Made by a program: the position numbers and the translations under genes
In this document: positions 8,683 through 18,409 of the stretch, piece after piece
Position numbering within the stretch: the stretch's first letter is position 1
How the letters are laid out: every line of letters starts with the position of its first letter
DNA from: Terrabacter sp. MAHUQ-38
GTDB lineage: Bacteria > Actinomycetota > Actinomycetes > Actinomycetales > Dermatophilaceae
Direction of reading: 5' to 3'
DNA: 64,000 bases
NCBI RefSeq assembly: GCF_014518425.1
Contig: NZ_JACVCU010000003.1
Location: 1-64,000 of the forward strand
Notes under the pieces: generated by a model
What the model was told of the DNA's origin: nothing
The model's database searches: none
What the model saw: the letters and a program-made list of their open reading frames with translations, nothing else

Positions 8683-9381
8683 GTGGACCACGTGGAGACC
8701 GGCACACGCCTCGGCGAGGACGAGGTGCGTCGCGTCGTGGACATCGTCGACCGCGCGCTGCCCTTCACGACCCTGACGTGCGAGCCCTCCCCCGCAACCG
8801 TCTGGTGCGCAGACGTCGTGGCCCACGTCCGCGCCGGCTCCGACCCGCTCGCACCCTGGCGTAGCGCCCTGCACGCGCAGCTCGAGCAACGGCACGGCGT
8901 GCGGGTCAGGGAGCACGTGCCTGCTGCCTTCGTGCTGCAGTGGTGGTGCGAGGTCGTCGCCACCCCGATCGCGTATGCCGCCGCGCTCGGCCCGTGGGTG
9001 CTCTTCCCCTCCGGCTCCGGGCTGGGTTTCGAGCTGGCCGCGGGCCTCAACCCGCATCGGGTGGTCGTCGACCCGGCGGGGGTCGAGCTCACGGTCGAGG
9101 CCGAGCCGGGGCGGCGTCTGGAACGCGGCCACACGGCATACCTCGGGCTGGTCTCCGAGCTGGTGACGGCGTACGCGCCCACGGTCCGGATCGGCTCGCG
9201 GCAACGCTGGGGTGTGGTCACGGACATGTGGGACACCGCCGTGCGGCTCGCGCAGGGGGCAGCCGGCGAGAGCGTCGGTCCCGAGCCGACCCGCGTGTCG
9301 TGCTGCTTCATCTACGCGCTGCCCGGGATGCGCGAGTGCGCCTCCTGCCCCCGGAGCGGTCGGGGCCGACGGCGCAACTAA
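8683..9381 (+). CDS. FhuF-like [2Fe-2S] protein (putative ferric siderophore reductase)
   Basis: Likely cytoplasmic iron-sulfur protein that helps release iron from siderophores, by analogy with E. coli FhuF. The evidence is its C-terminal motif: Cys207-Cys208 in SCCFIYALPG, then Cys219 and Cys222 in CASCP, which is the unusual CC-x10-C-x2-C cluster motif of the FhuF family. The length (232) also fits. The GTG start has GGAAGG upstream. No siderophore transporter or synthetase is nearby, so the iron role is from the family only. Confidence 0.72.
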   Translation: MDHVETGTRLGEDEVRRVVDIVDRALPFTTLTCEPSPATVWCADVVAHVRAGSDPLAPWRSALHAQLEQRHGVRVREHVPAAFVLQWWCEVVATPIAYAAALGPWVLFPSGSGLGFELAAGLNPHRVVVDPAGVELTVEAEPGRRLERGHTAYLGLVSELVTAYAPTVRIGSRQRWGVVTDMWDTAVRLAQGAAGESVGPEPTRVSCCFIYALPGMRECASCPRSGRGRRRN

Positions 9382-9384
9382 GGT
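9379..9384 (+). promoter_or_regulatory. -10 element of psuG (predicted leaderless)
   Basis: TAAGGT lies seven bases before the ATG of psuG. Its first three bases are also the TAA stop of the preceding gene. Transcription would start at or next to the start codon. The -35 region is not well conserved. Confidence 0.45.
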
Positions 9385-9391
9385 GACGGCC

Positions 9392-10354
9392 ATGTCGCAG
9401 CGCCTCCCCTCCTCCGACCTGCTCGTCGTCCACGAGGAGGTGCGCGAGGCCCTCGACGCGGGAGTGGGCGTCGTCGCCCTCGAGAGCACGATCCTCGCCC
9501 ACGGTCTCCCCCACCCCGACAACATCGAGATCGCCGCTCAGATCGAGGGCGCGGTGCGGGCCGGGGGCTCGGTGCCGGCGACGATCGCGCTGTTCGACGG
9601 CGTCGTGCACGTGGGCCTGGGGGCCGCGGAGGTCGAGCGCGTGTGCACCGACCCCGACATCGCCAAGCTGTCCATGCGCGACGTCGGCGTGGCCGCGGCG
9701 CTGGGGCGCTCGGGCGCGACTACGGTCGCCTCGACCTCGGCGCTGGCCCACCTCGCGGGCATCCGCGTCTTCGCGACCGGCGGCCTCGGGGGCGTGCACC
9801 GGGGCGCGTCCGAGACGTTCGACGTGTCGGCCGACCTCGGCGTCATCGCCTCGACACCGGTCCTCATCGTGTGCGCGGGCGTGAAGTCGATCCTCGACGT
9901 GCCGGGGACGCTGGAGTACCTCGAGACGCTGTCGGTGCCGGTGCTCGGGTACCGGACGGACGCGTTCCCGGGGTTCTACCTGTCGGACTCGGGGCACGCC
10001 GTGCCGTGGCGGGTCGAGTCGGCCGAGGAGGCGGCCCGCGTGGCCGTGACGCGCGACCGGCTCGGGACCGATGCGGCGGGAGTCGTGCTCGCGAACCCGC
10101 TGCCGGCCGACCGGCAGGTCGACCGCGAGCTGCACGACCGGCTCGTGACCGAGGGGCTCGCCGTGCTCGAGCGCGAGGGCGTGCACGGCAAGGACGTCAC
10201 GCCACGACTGCTCGAGTACTTCCACGACAGCTCGAGCGGTGAGTCGCTGCGTGCCAACGTCGAGCTCGTCCTGTCGAACGCGCGGCTCGCGGGTGAGGTG
10301 GCGGCGCAGATCGCACGGCTGTCGCCGGCGCCGGCTCCCTCGGCGGCGCCGTGA
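9392..10354 (+). CDS. psuG: pseudouridine-5'-phosphate glycosidase
   Basis: Splits pseudouridine 5'-phosphate into uracil and ribose 5-phosphate, breaking the C-C glycosidic bond. The 320-residue protein has the family N-terminus ALESTILAHGLPHPDN (residues 29-44) with the catalytic Glu31, the DIAKLSMRD segment with the active-site lysine, and TVASTSALAHLAGIRVFATGG with the Gly-rich phosphate loop. No ribosome site is obvious, in line with a leaderless mRNA. The stop overlaps the start of the kinase gene (GTGA). It lies 0.8 kb from the nucleoside-uptake operon. Confidence 0.92.
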   Translation: MSQRLPSSDLLVVHEEVREALDAGVGVVALESTILAHGLPHPDNIEIAAQIEGAVRAGGSVPATIALFDGVVHVGLGAAEVERVCTDPDIAKLSMRDVGVAAALGRSGATTVASTSALAHLAGIRVFATGGLGGVHRGASETFDVSADLGVIASTPVLIVCAGVKSILDVPGTLEYLETLSVPVLGYRTDAFPGFYLSDSGHAVPWRVESAEEAARVAVTRDRLGTDAAGVVLANPLPADRQVDRELHDRLVTEGLAVLEREGVHGKDVTPRLLEYFHDSSSGESLRANVELVLSNARLAGEVAAQIARLSPAPAPSAAP

Positions 10355-11229
10355 TCTCCCGGCCGGTCGTCGTCGTCGGGGACGTCGGGCTCGACGTCAT
10401 CACCCGACCCTCGGGCGACATCCGGTGGCACTCCGACACTCCGTCGGCGGTCGCTCTCGTGCCCGGCGGCGCGGGCGGCAACTCGGCCTCGTGGCTGGCA
10501 GGGCTCGGGGCCGAGGTGACGCTCGTCGCGCGGGTCGGCGACGACGCCGCGGGCACGACGTGCCGCCGCGAGCTCGAGGCCCAGGGCGTCGAGTGTGCGT
10601 TCGCGGTCGACCCGGCCCTGCCGACGTGCATCGTCGTCATCCTGCTCGACGCCCACGGCGACCGGACGATGTTTCCGGACCGCGGTGCCAACAAGGCCTT
10701 CTCGGTCGCGGACGTCGACCTCGCCTCCCTCGGCCTCCCGACCGAGCCGCGGCCACACCTGCACCTCAGCGGCTACGTGCTGTTCGACGCGGGGTCACGC
10801 GAGGCGGGGCTCGAGTCGCTGCGCCAGGCGCGGGCGCTCGGCTGGACGACGTCGGTCGACCCGCAGTCGCCCGCCCTCATCGAGCGGGAGGGCGTCGCGA
10901 CCTTCCTGGGATGGGTCGACGGCGTGGACCTGCTGCTCCCGAACGAGAACGAGGTCGCCACGCTCGGCGGCCTGCCCTCGATCCTCCGGCACACGAGCGA
11001 GGTCGTGGCGACCTACGGCGCCGCGGGCGCGCGCTGGGTCGGCGACGGTGTCGACGAGACGGCAGAGGCACCCGCTGTCGAGAACGTCGACGCGACCGGG
11101 TGCGGCGACGCCTTCAACGCCGGGCTCCTGTCGGCCTGGCTGCGAGGCCAGGACCGTGCCGCGGCCCTGCGTGCCGGGGTGGCGGCCGGAAGCGCGGCGG
11201 CGGCACGCGTCGGCGCCCGCCCCAGCTAG
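10351..11229 (+). CDS. psuK: PfkB-family kinase, probable pseudouridine kinase
   Basis: Predicted to phosphorylate pseudouridine to the substrate of PsuG. The 292 residues show the PfkB pattern: GGAGGN near residue 40, which binds the sugar, and the C-terminal DATGCGDAFNAG with the catalytic Asp in the GxGD-type anion hole. It is coupled to psuG by a four-base overlap, the usual arrangement for pseudouridine breakdown. Without psuG beside it, a generic sugar kinase would be the alternative. Confidence 0.85.
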   Translation: MISRPVVVVGDVGLDVITRPSGDIRWHSDTPSAVALVPGGAGGNSASWLAGLGAEVTLVARVGDDAAGTTCRRELEAQGVECAFAVDPALPTCIVVILLDAHGDRTMFPDRGANKAFSVADVDLASLGLPTEPRPHLHLSGYVLFDAGSREAGLESLRQARALGWTTSVDPQSPALIEREGVATFLGWVDGVDLLLPNENEVATLGGLPSILRHTSEVVATYGAAGARWVGDGVDETAEAPAVENVDATGCGDAFNAGLLSAWLRGQDRAAALRAGVAAGSAAAARVGARPS

Positions 11230-11375
11230 ACGGCATTCCCCCGCGCCGACGGGTCAGGCAACAGGATGTACGCGGTCCCGTGGCCCATGAATGCGGGGCT
11301 CGGGCTGGGTGTCCTGTTCCTTGACCCCTGTGGACGAGCGGCACGCGCCCGAGCCGTGGCCGACGAACCTGAGGT

Positions 11376-12292
11376 ATGCCCAACCATCTGCTCCCCGAGG
11401 CTGCGCTGGTCCGGCTCGGTGGCGTCGGGCGTCGGGACCGGCTGCGCTCCCTGAGCCACTGGAGACACATCGATGCGGCGCTCGCCGAGGGCCGGATCCT
11501 GCGGGTCGCCCGCGGCTGGTACAGCCTGCCGCTCGGCGAGGCGGGCCGCCGCGAGGCGCTCAGTCTCACCGGCACGGCCTCGCACACGACGGCCGCCAAC
11601 CATTGGGGCTGGCCGGTGAAGTCGCCACCCGAGCGGCCACACGTCACGGTGCGAGGCAAACGCCACCTCGCGCCCGGCGCCGGCGACGGGGCGATCGTGC
11701 ACTGGCGTGACCTGGACTGCGATGACGTCGTGGACGGCTGGGTGACATCGAAGGCGCGGACGATCATCGACTGCTGCCTCGACCTGCCCTACGACGAGGC
11801 ACTCGCCGTGGCCGACTCTGCGCGACGCTCGGGTCTGCGCATGCAGGAGGTGAGCGCACGAGCGGCGTGGCTGGGACCCGTCAGCGCGCCAAGGTCGAAC
11901 GCGTCGCGGCAGCCGCGGACCCGCGAGCGGCGAACCCGTTCGAGTCGGTGCTGCGCGCCATCGCCAGTGAGGTCGCGGGACTCGAGGTGCAGCCGCAGAC
12001 AAGGATCCGCTACGACGACTTCTACGCGCGGGTCGACCTGGCCGACGAGGACCTGCGCATCGTGCTCGAGGCGGAGAGCCACGAGTTCCATGCACGGCGA
12101 CAGGACTTCGACCGGGACTGCCGGCGCTACGACGAGCTCATGGCGCGCGACTGGCTCGTGTTGCGGTTCAGCTGGGAGCAGGTGATGTTCGACCCGGAAT
12201 GGGTTGCCTCGGTGCTGCGTCGCGTCGTGGCCGTCCGACGCGCCCTGCGGGGTCAACCAACAGGTCGCAGACGGCATACGGGGGCGGCGTGA
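11376..12292 (+). pseudogene. AbiEi/DUF559-like protein gene, split by a frameshift
   Basis: Two adjacent frames encode consecutive parts of one actinobacterial protein of about 300 residues. The first (from ATG 11376) has an AbiEi-antitoxin-like N-terminus with a VARGWYSLP wing and ARTIIDCCLDLPYDEALAVADSA. The second, one base out of frame (from about 11867 to 12292), continues with ANPFESVLRAIA, LRIVLEAESHEFH and WLVLRFSWEQVMFDP, the DUF559/VSR-like nuclease-fold part. The switch must occur near 11850-11870 and needs a single-base deletion or a -1 shift. No slippery heptamer is visible. Either a real broken gene or an assembly error; function of the intact family is unclear to me. Confidence 0.7.
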
Positions 12293-12328
12293 GGGGACTG
12301 TCTCGCCGGGGACCTGTCGGTTGACCCG

Positions 12329-13921
12329 TCAGAAGGTCTCGCGGGGTTGGTAGGTGCCCCAGACCTCGCGCAGGGCGTGGGCGACCTCGCCGCCGGTGGC
12401 GCGCGCGGCGAGGGCGTCCTTCATCGGGTAGAGGACGTTGTCGGTGCCGCGGGCGGCGTCCTGCAGCCGGGCCAGCGCGGCGTCGACGGCGGCCTGGTCG
12501 CGGTCGGCGCGCAGGGCGGCGAGACGTTCGCGCTGGTCCTGCTCGATGGTCGGGTCGACGCGCAGCGGCTCGTAGCGCTCTTCCTGCTCGAGGGTGAACC
12601 GGTTGACGCCGACGACGGTGCGTTCGCCGTGGTCGATCTCGAGCTGGACCCGGTAGGCGGAGCGTTCGATCTCGGCCTTCTGGAAGCCCTGCTCGATCGC
12701 GGCGACGGCGCCGCCCTTGTCCTCGACGGCCTGGATCAGGTCGAGGGCGGCGGCCTCGATCTGGTCGGTCATGGCCTCGATGACGTAGCTGCCGGCGAAC
12801 GGGTCGACGGTCTTGGTCACGTCGGTCTCGTAGGCGATGACCTGCTGGGTGCGCAGCGCGAGCCGGGCGGCCTTCTCGGTCGGCAGGGCGATGGCTTCGT
12901 CGAAGCTGTTGGTGTGCAGCGACTGGGTGCCGCCCAGGACCGCGCCCAGGCCTTGGAGGGCGACCCGGACGAGGTTTACCTCGGGCTGCTGCGCGGTCAG
13001 CTGCACGCCGGCGGTCTGGGTGTGGAAGCGCAGCATCATCGACTTCGGGTTGGTCGCGCCGAAGTCCTCCTTCATGATCCGCGCCCAGATGCGGCGGGCG
13101 GCGCGGAACTTCGCGACCTCCTCGAGCAGGGTCGTGCGCGCGACGAAGAAGAACGACAGGCGCGGCGCGAAGTCGTCGACCTCGAGCCCGGCGGCCTGCG
13201 CGGCCCGGACGTACTCGATCGCGTTGGCGAGGGTGAACGCGATCTCCTGCACGGGCGTGGCGCCGGCCTCGGCCATGTGGTAGCCGCTGATGGAGATGGT
13301 GTTCCAGCGCGGCAGCTCCTGGTGGCAGTAGGCGAAGACGTCGGCGATGAGGCGCAGCGACGCGCGTGGCGGGTAGATGTAGGTGCCGCGGGCGATGTAC
13401 TCCTTGAGCACGTCGTTCTGGATCGTGCCGGTCAGCTTCTCGCCCGCCACGCCCTGCTCCTCGGCAACGAGCTGGTAGAGCAGCAGCAGCGTCGAGCCGG
13501 GCGCGTTGATGGTCATCGACGTCGAGATCTTGTCCAGCGGCAGCCCGTCGAACAGGGTGCGCATGTCGTCGAGGCTGTCGATCGCGACCCCGACCTTGCC
13601 GACCTCGCCGTGCGCGATCGGCTCGTCGGAGTCATAGCCCATCTGGGTCGGCAGGTCGAACGCGACCGACAGGCCGCCGGTGCCGGCCTTGACGAGCTGG
13701 TGGTACCGCTCGTTGCTCTCCTTCGCGGTGCCGAACCCGGCGTACTGGCGCATCGTCCACGGCTTGCCCGTGTACATCGACGGGTACACCCCCCGCGTGA
13801 ACGGGTAGCCGCCCGGCGCCCCGAGCTTGGCCGCCGGGTCCCACCCGGCCAGCGCCGACGCGTCGTACACCGGCTCGATCGGCAGGTCGGACTCGGAGCG
13901 CGCGCCAGTGCTGTCAGCCAT
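12329..13921 (-). CDS. methylmalonyl-CoA mutase, large (catalytic) subunit without B12 domain
   Basis: Substrate-binding TIM-barrel subunit of an adenosylcobalamin mutase, 530 residues. It has [36 protein letters not shown] and [13 protein letters not shown], as in the separate large subunits of archaeal-type mutases. Tyr60 (RQYAGF) and Arg178 (IARGTYI) are the residues that favour methylmalonyl-CoA; isobutyryl-CoA mutases have Phe and Gln there. The C-terminal B12-binding domain is absent, so a small subunit must be encoded elsewhere; none, and no MeaB-type chaperone, is in the window. The ATG start ([10 protein letters not shown]) is chosen over longer non-conserved frames. Confidence 0.88.
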   Translation of the reverse strand: MADSTGARSESDLPIEPVYDASALAGWDPAAKLGAPGGYPFTRGVYPSMYTGKPWTMRQYAGFGTAKESNERYHQLVKAGTGGLSVAFDLPTQMGYDSDEPIAHGEVGKVGVAIDSLDDMRTLFDGLPLDKISTSMTINAPGSTLLLLYQLVAEEQGVAGEKLTGTIQNDVLKEYIARGTYIYPPRASLRLIADVFAYCHQELPRWNTISISGYHMAEAGATPVQEIAFTLANAIEYVRAAQAAGLEVDDFAPRLSFFFVARTTLLEEVAKFRAARRIWARIMKEDFGATNPKSMMLRFHTQTAGVQLTAQQPEVNLVRVALQGLGAVLGGTQSLHTNSFDEAIALPTEKAARLALRTQQVIAYETDVTKTVDPFAGSYVIEAMTDQIEAAALDLIQAVEDKGGAVAAIEQGFQKAEIERSAYRVQLEIDHGERTVVGVNRFTLEQEERYEPLRVDPTIEQDQRERLAALRADRDQAAVDAALARLQDAARGTDNVLYPMKDALAARATGGEVAHALREVWGTYQPRETF

Positions 13922-14038
13922 GGCGCCGAGCGTATCCGCGTGGGGCCGCGGCGCTGCCGCCGAAGGCCCGAACGTTGCCCATCTCACGTGACCGAGGCCG
14001 TATGCCGCCGTGCCGGGTCCCGAACGGAAGTGACCACT

Positions 14039-14139
14039 CGACGGGGTTGGGGGCGCGTGTGCGGGCCCCTCGGGGGTTGGGGGCGCGAGTGCTGGCCCCT
14101 CGACGGGGGTTGGGGGGCGCGAGTGCTGGCCTCGACGGG
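14039..14139. repeat. three tandem G-rich 30-32 bp units
   Basis: Units at 14039-14070, 14071-14100 and 14101-14130 share the pattern CGACGGGGTTGGGGGCGCG followed by (T/A)GTGC-GG, and a partial CTCGACGGG follows up to 14139. The array lies between the mutase gene and the regulator gene and abuts the stop codon of the latter. Several G-runs per unit on the plus strand could form a G-quadruplex. The rest of 13922-14139 has no gene. Confidence 0.75.
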
Positions 14140-14655
14140 TCAGGGGTCGGCGGGCCAGTCGCGGGTGATCTCGGCCTTGCGCTGGTCCCACTCGTCCTCG
14201 AGCGCGCCGAGCCGCTCGGCCAGGAACTCGAGGAACTCGACGGACAGCTGCAGACGCCGCCCGGCCGGAGTCGTGAGGCCGCCGACGGCCGGCACCCCGG
14301 CCCGCAGGCTCGTCTCGATCTGGGCGAGGATCCGGTCACGCGAGAGCATCGCTCCGTGCCAGGCGTCGGCCTGCACCACGTAGACGTCCCGACGCGACCC
14401 GCGCTCGCGCTCCTTGCCGATCATGTACGTCTGCGTCAGGTAGCGCACGGCGCCGGAGACTGCGGCCGGGCTCACGTCCAAGGCCTCGGTCAGCTCGGCC
14501 GCCGTCATGCGGCCGTCGTCGTCGGCGAGCAGCTGGGCGAAGACGCGGGAGGCGAGGCGCGGCATACCGGCATCGGTGAGGGTGTCGCCGAAGCGCTCGA
14601 CGTACGCGGAGACCGCCCGCTCGTCGCGGGCTGCCCGCCGTCGCGCTGTCGTCAC
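14140..14655 (-). CDS. MarR/GbsR-like winged-helix regulator of the divergent ABC exporter
   Basis: DNA-binding repressor candidate, 171 residues. The N-terminal half contains a winged helix: [37 protein letters not shown], then a wing with [14 protein letters not shown]. The C-terminal half ([22 protein letters not shown] onward) is a helical domain typical of actinobacterial MarR proteins beside ABC exporters. Of two consecutive GTG codons the second has AAGGAG at the better distance. It is divergent from the exporter genes across an 83-base gap that holds an inverted repeat, so it probably controls them and itself. The effector is unknown. Confidence 0.75.
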   Translation of the reverse strand: MTTARRRAARDERAVSAYVERFGDTLTDAGMPRLASRVFAQLLADDDGRMTAAELTEALDVSPAAVSGAVRYLTQTYMIGKERERGSRRDVYVVQADAWHGAMLSRDRILAQIETSLRAGVPAVGGLTTPAGRRLQLSVEFLEFLAERLGALEDEWDQRKAEITRDWPADP

Positions 14656-14702
14656 CACTGCTCCTTCGTCACGAGGCCCGACCCTAGCCGGACCCTCATA
14701 GC

Positions 14703-14732
14703 ATTCAGTAAATCGTGAATCTTGTGTATTGT
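14703..14732 (+). promoter_or_regulatory. promoter and candidate operator of the ABC exporter
   Basis: ATTCA (14703-14707) and TGAAT (14716-14720) form an inverted repeat with an 8-base spacer. A possible promoter overlaps it: TTCAGT (14704-14709), 17 bases, TATTGT (14727-14732), only six bases before the ATG at 14739. Binding of the MarR-like protein here would block the promoter. The region is strikingly AT-rich against its surroundings. Confidence 0.5.
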
Positions 14733-14738
14733 CGATCC

Positions 14739-15640
<902 letters not shown>

Positions 15641-15644
<4 letters not shown>

Positions 15645-17269
15645 CCGCCGTGGCAGAGCTGGCGCGTCCCACCGTCACCGGTCTGACCGGGACGACGTCC
15701 CTGCTGCGCCTCGCCGCGCGACGCGACCGTGTGCTCGTCCCGGTCAGCGCGCTCGGCCTCGCCGGCTTCGTCGCGATGTCGGCCCAGGCGACCTTCGCGC
15801 TCTTCCCCGACCTCCGGTCCGCGCAGGCGTCGATGGCGCCGACCCTGGCCAACCCCGCGCTCGTCGCCATGTACGGCCCGATCTCCAGCCTCGGCATCGA
15901 CTCGATCGCGACGTTCAAGTCGGTGCTGCTCGGCGGCGTGTTCCTCGCCCTGCTCGCGTACGTCGTCGTCCGGCGCCACACGCGTACCGAGGAGGAGTCC
16001 GGACGCTTCGAGCTGCTCGGCGCCGGTGTCGTCGGCCGCCGGGCGGCGCTGACGGCAGCGGTACTGCTCGGCACGCTGGCGGTGCTGCTCACCGTCGTCC
16101 TCACGGTCGCGCTCTCCATCGCCGTCGGCCTCGACGCCGCCGGCTCGATCGCTCTCGGCGTCTCGTGGCTCGTCATTGGCCTGTCGTGGGTCGGCGTCAC
16201 GGCGGTCGCCGCGCAGCTGACCTCGAGCACGCGCGGCACGGCGGCGTGGTCGCTCGGTGCGCTCGCCATCGCGTTCCTCCTGCGCGCCGTCGGCGACACC
16301 GCGGCCGGCGACAGCCCTGGCCGGTTCCTCTCGTGGCTCTCGCCGCTCGGCTGGGGCGTCAAGGTGTCGCCCTTCGGCGACAACCGCTACTGGCTGGTCG
16401 TGCTGGGCCTGGCCCTCTACTCCGTCCTCGTCGCCCTCGCGTTCTCCCTCCTCGAGCGTCGCGACCTCGGGTCAGGGGTGCTGCCCAGCCGAGCCGGGCG
16501 CGACCGCGGCACGATGGGCACCGCCGGCGCCCTGACCCGGCGCCTCGCCCGGGGCACGCTCGTCGGCTGGGGCGTCGCGTACGTCGTGCTCGGCCTCGCC
16601 CTCGGCTCCATCGCCGGCAGCGTCGAGACGTTCGTCGGCTCCCCCGAGGTCGCGGACATGCTGAGGGCCATGGGTGGTGACGCCGGCTCGATCACCGACA
16701 TCTACTTCGCCACCGAGCTGCACTTCGCTGCCGTCGGCGCCTCGGCCCTGGCGATCGCCCTCGTCACGCGCATGCACACGGAGGAGACCACGACCCGCGC
16801 CGAGGCCGTCCTCGCGACCCCCGTGCGACGGGCCCGTTGGGCGCTCGGGCACGTCGGGCTCGCGGTCCTCGCCTCGGCCGGTGTCGTGCTGGTCGGCGCG
16901 GTCGTGGCCGGCCTCGTCCACGGCGCCGACGCCGGCGACGTCGGCGGGGCCGTCGGGCGGCTCGTGGGCGCCGCGCTGTCGACGCTGCCGGCCGTATGGG
17001 TGGCCCTGGCCGCCGCCATGCTGCTCTACGGCGCGCTCCCCCGCCTCACGGGGCTCGCATGGGCCGCGCTCATCGTCTTCCTCCTGCTCGGCGAGTTCGG
17101 TGACCTGCTCGACCTTCCCGAGTGGCTCGTCGACCTGTCGCCGTTCGCGCACCTGCCGGCTCTGCCGGGCGGCGCGTTCGAGTGGACGCCCCTCGTCGCG
17201 CTCACAGTCGTGGCCGCCGTCGTGGGCGGCGCCGGCATCGCGGCCCTGCGGCGCCGCGACATCGGCTGA
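15641..17269 (+). CDS. ABC exporter permease (polyketide/antibiotic exporter type)
   Basis: Membrane partner of the preceding ATPase, 542 residues with about twelve hydrophobic segments in two similar halves. [18 protein letters not shown] in the first half and [23 protein letters not shown] in the second are the duplicated motif of the TipN/NatB-like antibiotic-exporter permeases of actinobacteria. Because both halves are fused, one polypeptide may serve as the whole membrane part. Substrate unknown. Confidence 0.78.
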
Positions 17270-17305
17270 CCCGCCGACGAGTTCGAGCGCCGCCGGGCAG
17301 GTCGG

Positions 17306-17311
17306 TACGGT
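17306..17311 (+). promoter_or_regulatory. -10 element of manC (predicted leaderless)
   Basis: TACGGT lies seven bases before the ATG of the gene for mannose-1-phosphate guanylyltransferase. No Shine-Dalgarno sequence is present. Confidence 0.45.
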
Positions 17312-17318
17312 GTGGCGC

Positions 17319-18407
17319 ATGACAGGCATCCCCGGCTTCTGGGCCGTGATCCCCGCCGGTGGTTCCGGCACGCGGTTGTGGCCCATCTCCCGTCGCCACT
17401 CCCCGAAGTTCCTCCACGACCTGACGGGTTCGGGGCAGTCGCTGCTGCGCGCCACGTGGGACCGACTCGAGCCGCTCGTCGGCGAACGCATCCTCGTCGT
17501 CACCGGGGTCGCCCACGAGGATGCCGTACGCCGTCAGCTCCCGATGCTCGGCTACGACGCCGTCGTCGGGGAGCCGTCGCCGCGCGACTCGATGCCCGCC
17601 ATCGGCCTGGCCGCCGCCATCCTCGAGCGACGCGACCCCGAGGCCGTCCTCGGCTCCTTCGCCGCCGACCACGTCATCACCCAGCCCGACAACTTCCACC
17701 GCGCCGTGGAGGAGGCCGTCGTGCTCGCGCGCCGCGGCGAGCTCGTGACCATCGGCATCGAGCCGACCGGCCCCTCGACCGCGTTCGGCTACATCCGCCT
17801 CGGCGAGGCGCTGGGAGTCGACGGCGCGCCCAGCGCCCACCGGGTCGACGAGTTCGTCGAGAAGCCCGATGCCGAGACGGCCACGCGCTACCTCGAGAGC
17901 GGCGGTTACCGCTGGAACGCCGGGATGTTCGTCGTGGGCGCCACGACGCTGCTCGAGCTGCTCGCCGAGAACCACGCCGAGATGGTCGACCACCTGCGCA
18001 CGATCGCTGCCGACCCGCGCCGCATGCGCGACCTGTGGCCGGCGCTGCACAAGATCGCCATCGACCACGCCGTCGCGGAGCCGGCCGCCGCGGCGGGTCG
18101 CGTCGCGGTCGTGCCGGCCGCGCTGGGCTGGGACGACGTCGGCGACTTCGCGGCCCTGACCAAGCTCGTCGCCGAGTCGGAGGAGCTGCCCGGGATTACC
18201 GCCATCGGCCCGGTCGACGACATCATCAGCATCGAGTCGACCGCGACCGTCGCGTCCGGCGGTCGGCTCGTCGCACTCGTCGGCGTCGACGACCTCGTCG
18301 TCATCGACACCCAGGACGCCCTGCTCATCACCCGTCCCGGCCGCGCCCAGGATGTCAAGAAGGTCGTCGAGGCGCTCACGGCGCAGGGCCGCACCGAGCT
18401 CATCTGA
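17319..18407 (+). CDS. manC: mannose-1-phosphate guanylyltransferase
   Basis: Makes GDP-mannose from mannose 1-phosphate and GTP, the mannosyl donor precursor for lipoglycans and polysaccharides. The 362-residue protein starts with AVIPAGGSGTRLWPISRRHSPKF (residues 9-31), the pyrophosphorylase signature, and has FVEKPD and GYRWNAGMFV, the conserved sugar-binding segments. The length matches actinobacterial single-domain enzymes rather than the bifunctional type. The next gene, a membrane glycosyltransferase, starts three bases after its stop. GDP-mannose could serve the MgtA-like transferase 4 kb away and the polysaccharide locus. Confidence 0.88.
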   Translation: MTGIPGFWAVIPAGGSGTRLWPISRRHSPKFLHDLTGSGQSLLRATWDRLEPLVGERILVVTGVAHEDAVRRQLPMLGYDAVVGEPSPRDSMPAIGLAAAILERRDPEAVLGSFAADHVITQPDNFHRAVEEAVVLARRGELVTIGIEPTGPSTAFGYIRLGEALGVDGAPSAHRVDEFVEKPDAETATRYLESGGYRWNAGMFVVGATTLLELLAENHAEMVDHLRTIAADPRRMRDLWPALHKIAIDHAVAEPAAAAGRVAVVPAALGWDDVGDFAALTKLVAESEELPGITAIGPVDDIISIESTATVASGGRLVALVGVDDLVVIDTQDALLITRPGRAQDVKKVVEALTAQGRTELI

Positions 18408-18409
18408 CC

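Noticed and set aside
11850-11880. Programmed -1 frameshift in the AbiEi-like gene
   Set aside because: No X-XXY-YYZ slippery heptamer or obvious downstream pseudoknot is visible; mutation or sequencing error is simpler.
14039-14139. CRISPR array
   Set aside because: Units are directly adjacent with no unique spacers.
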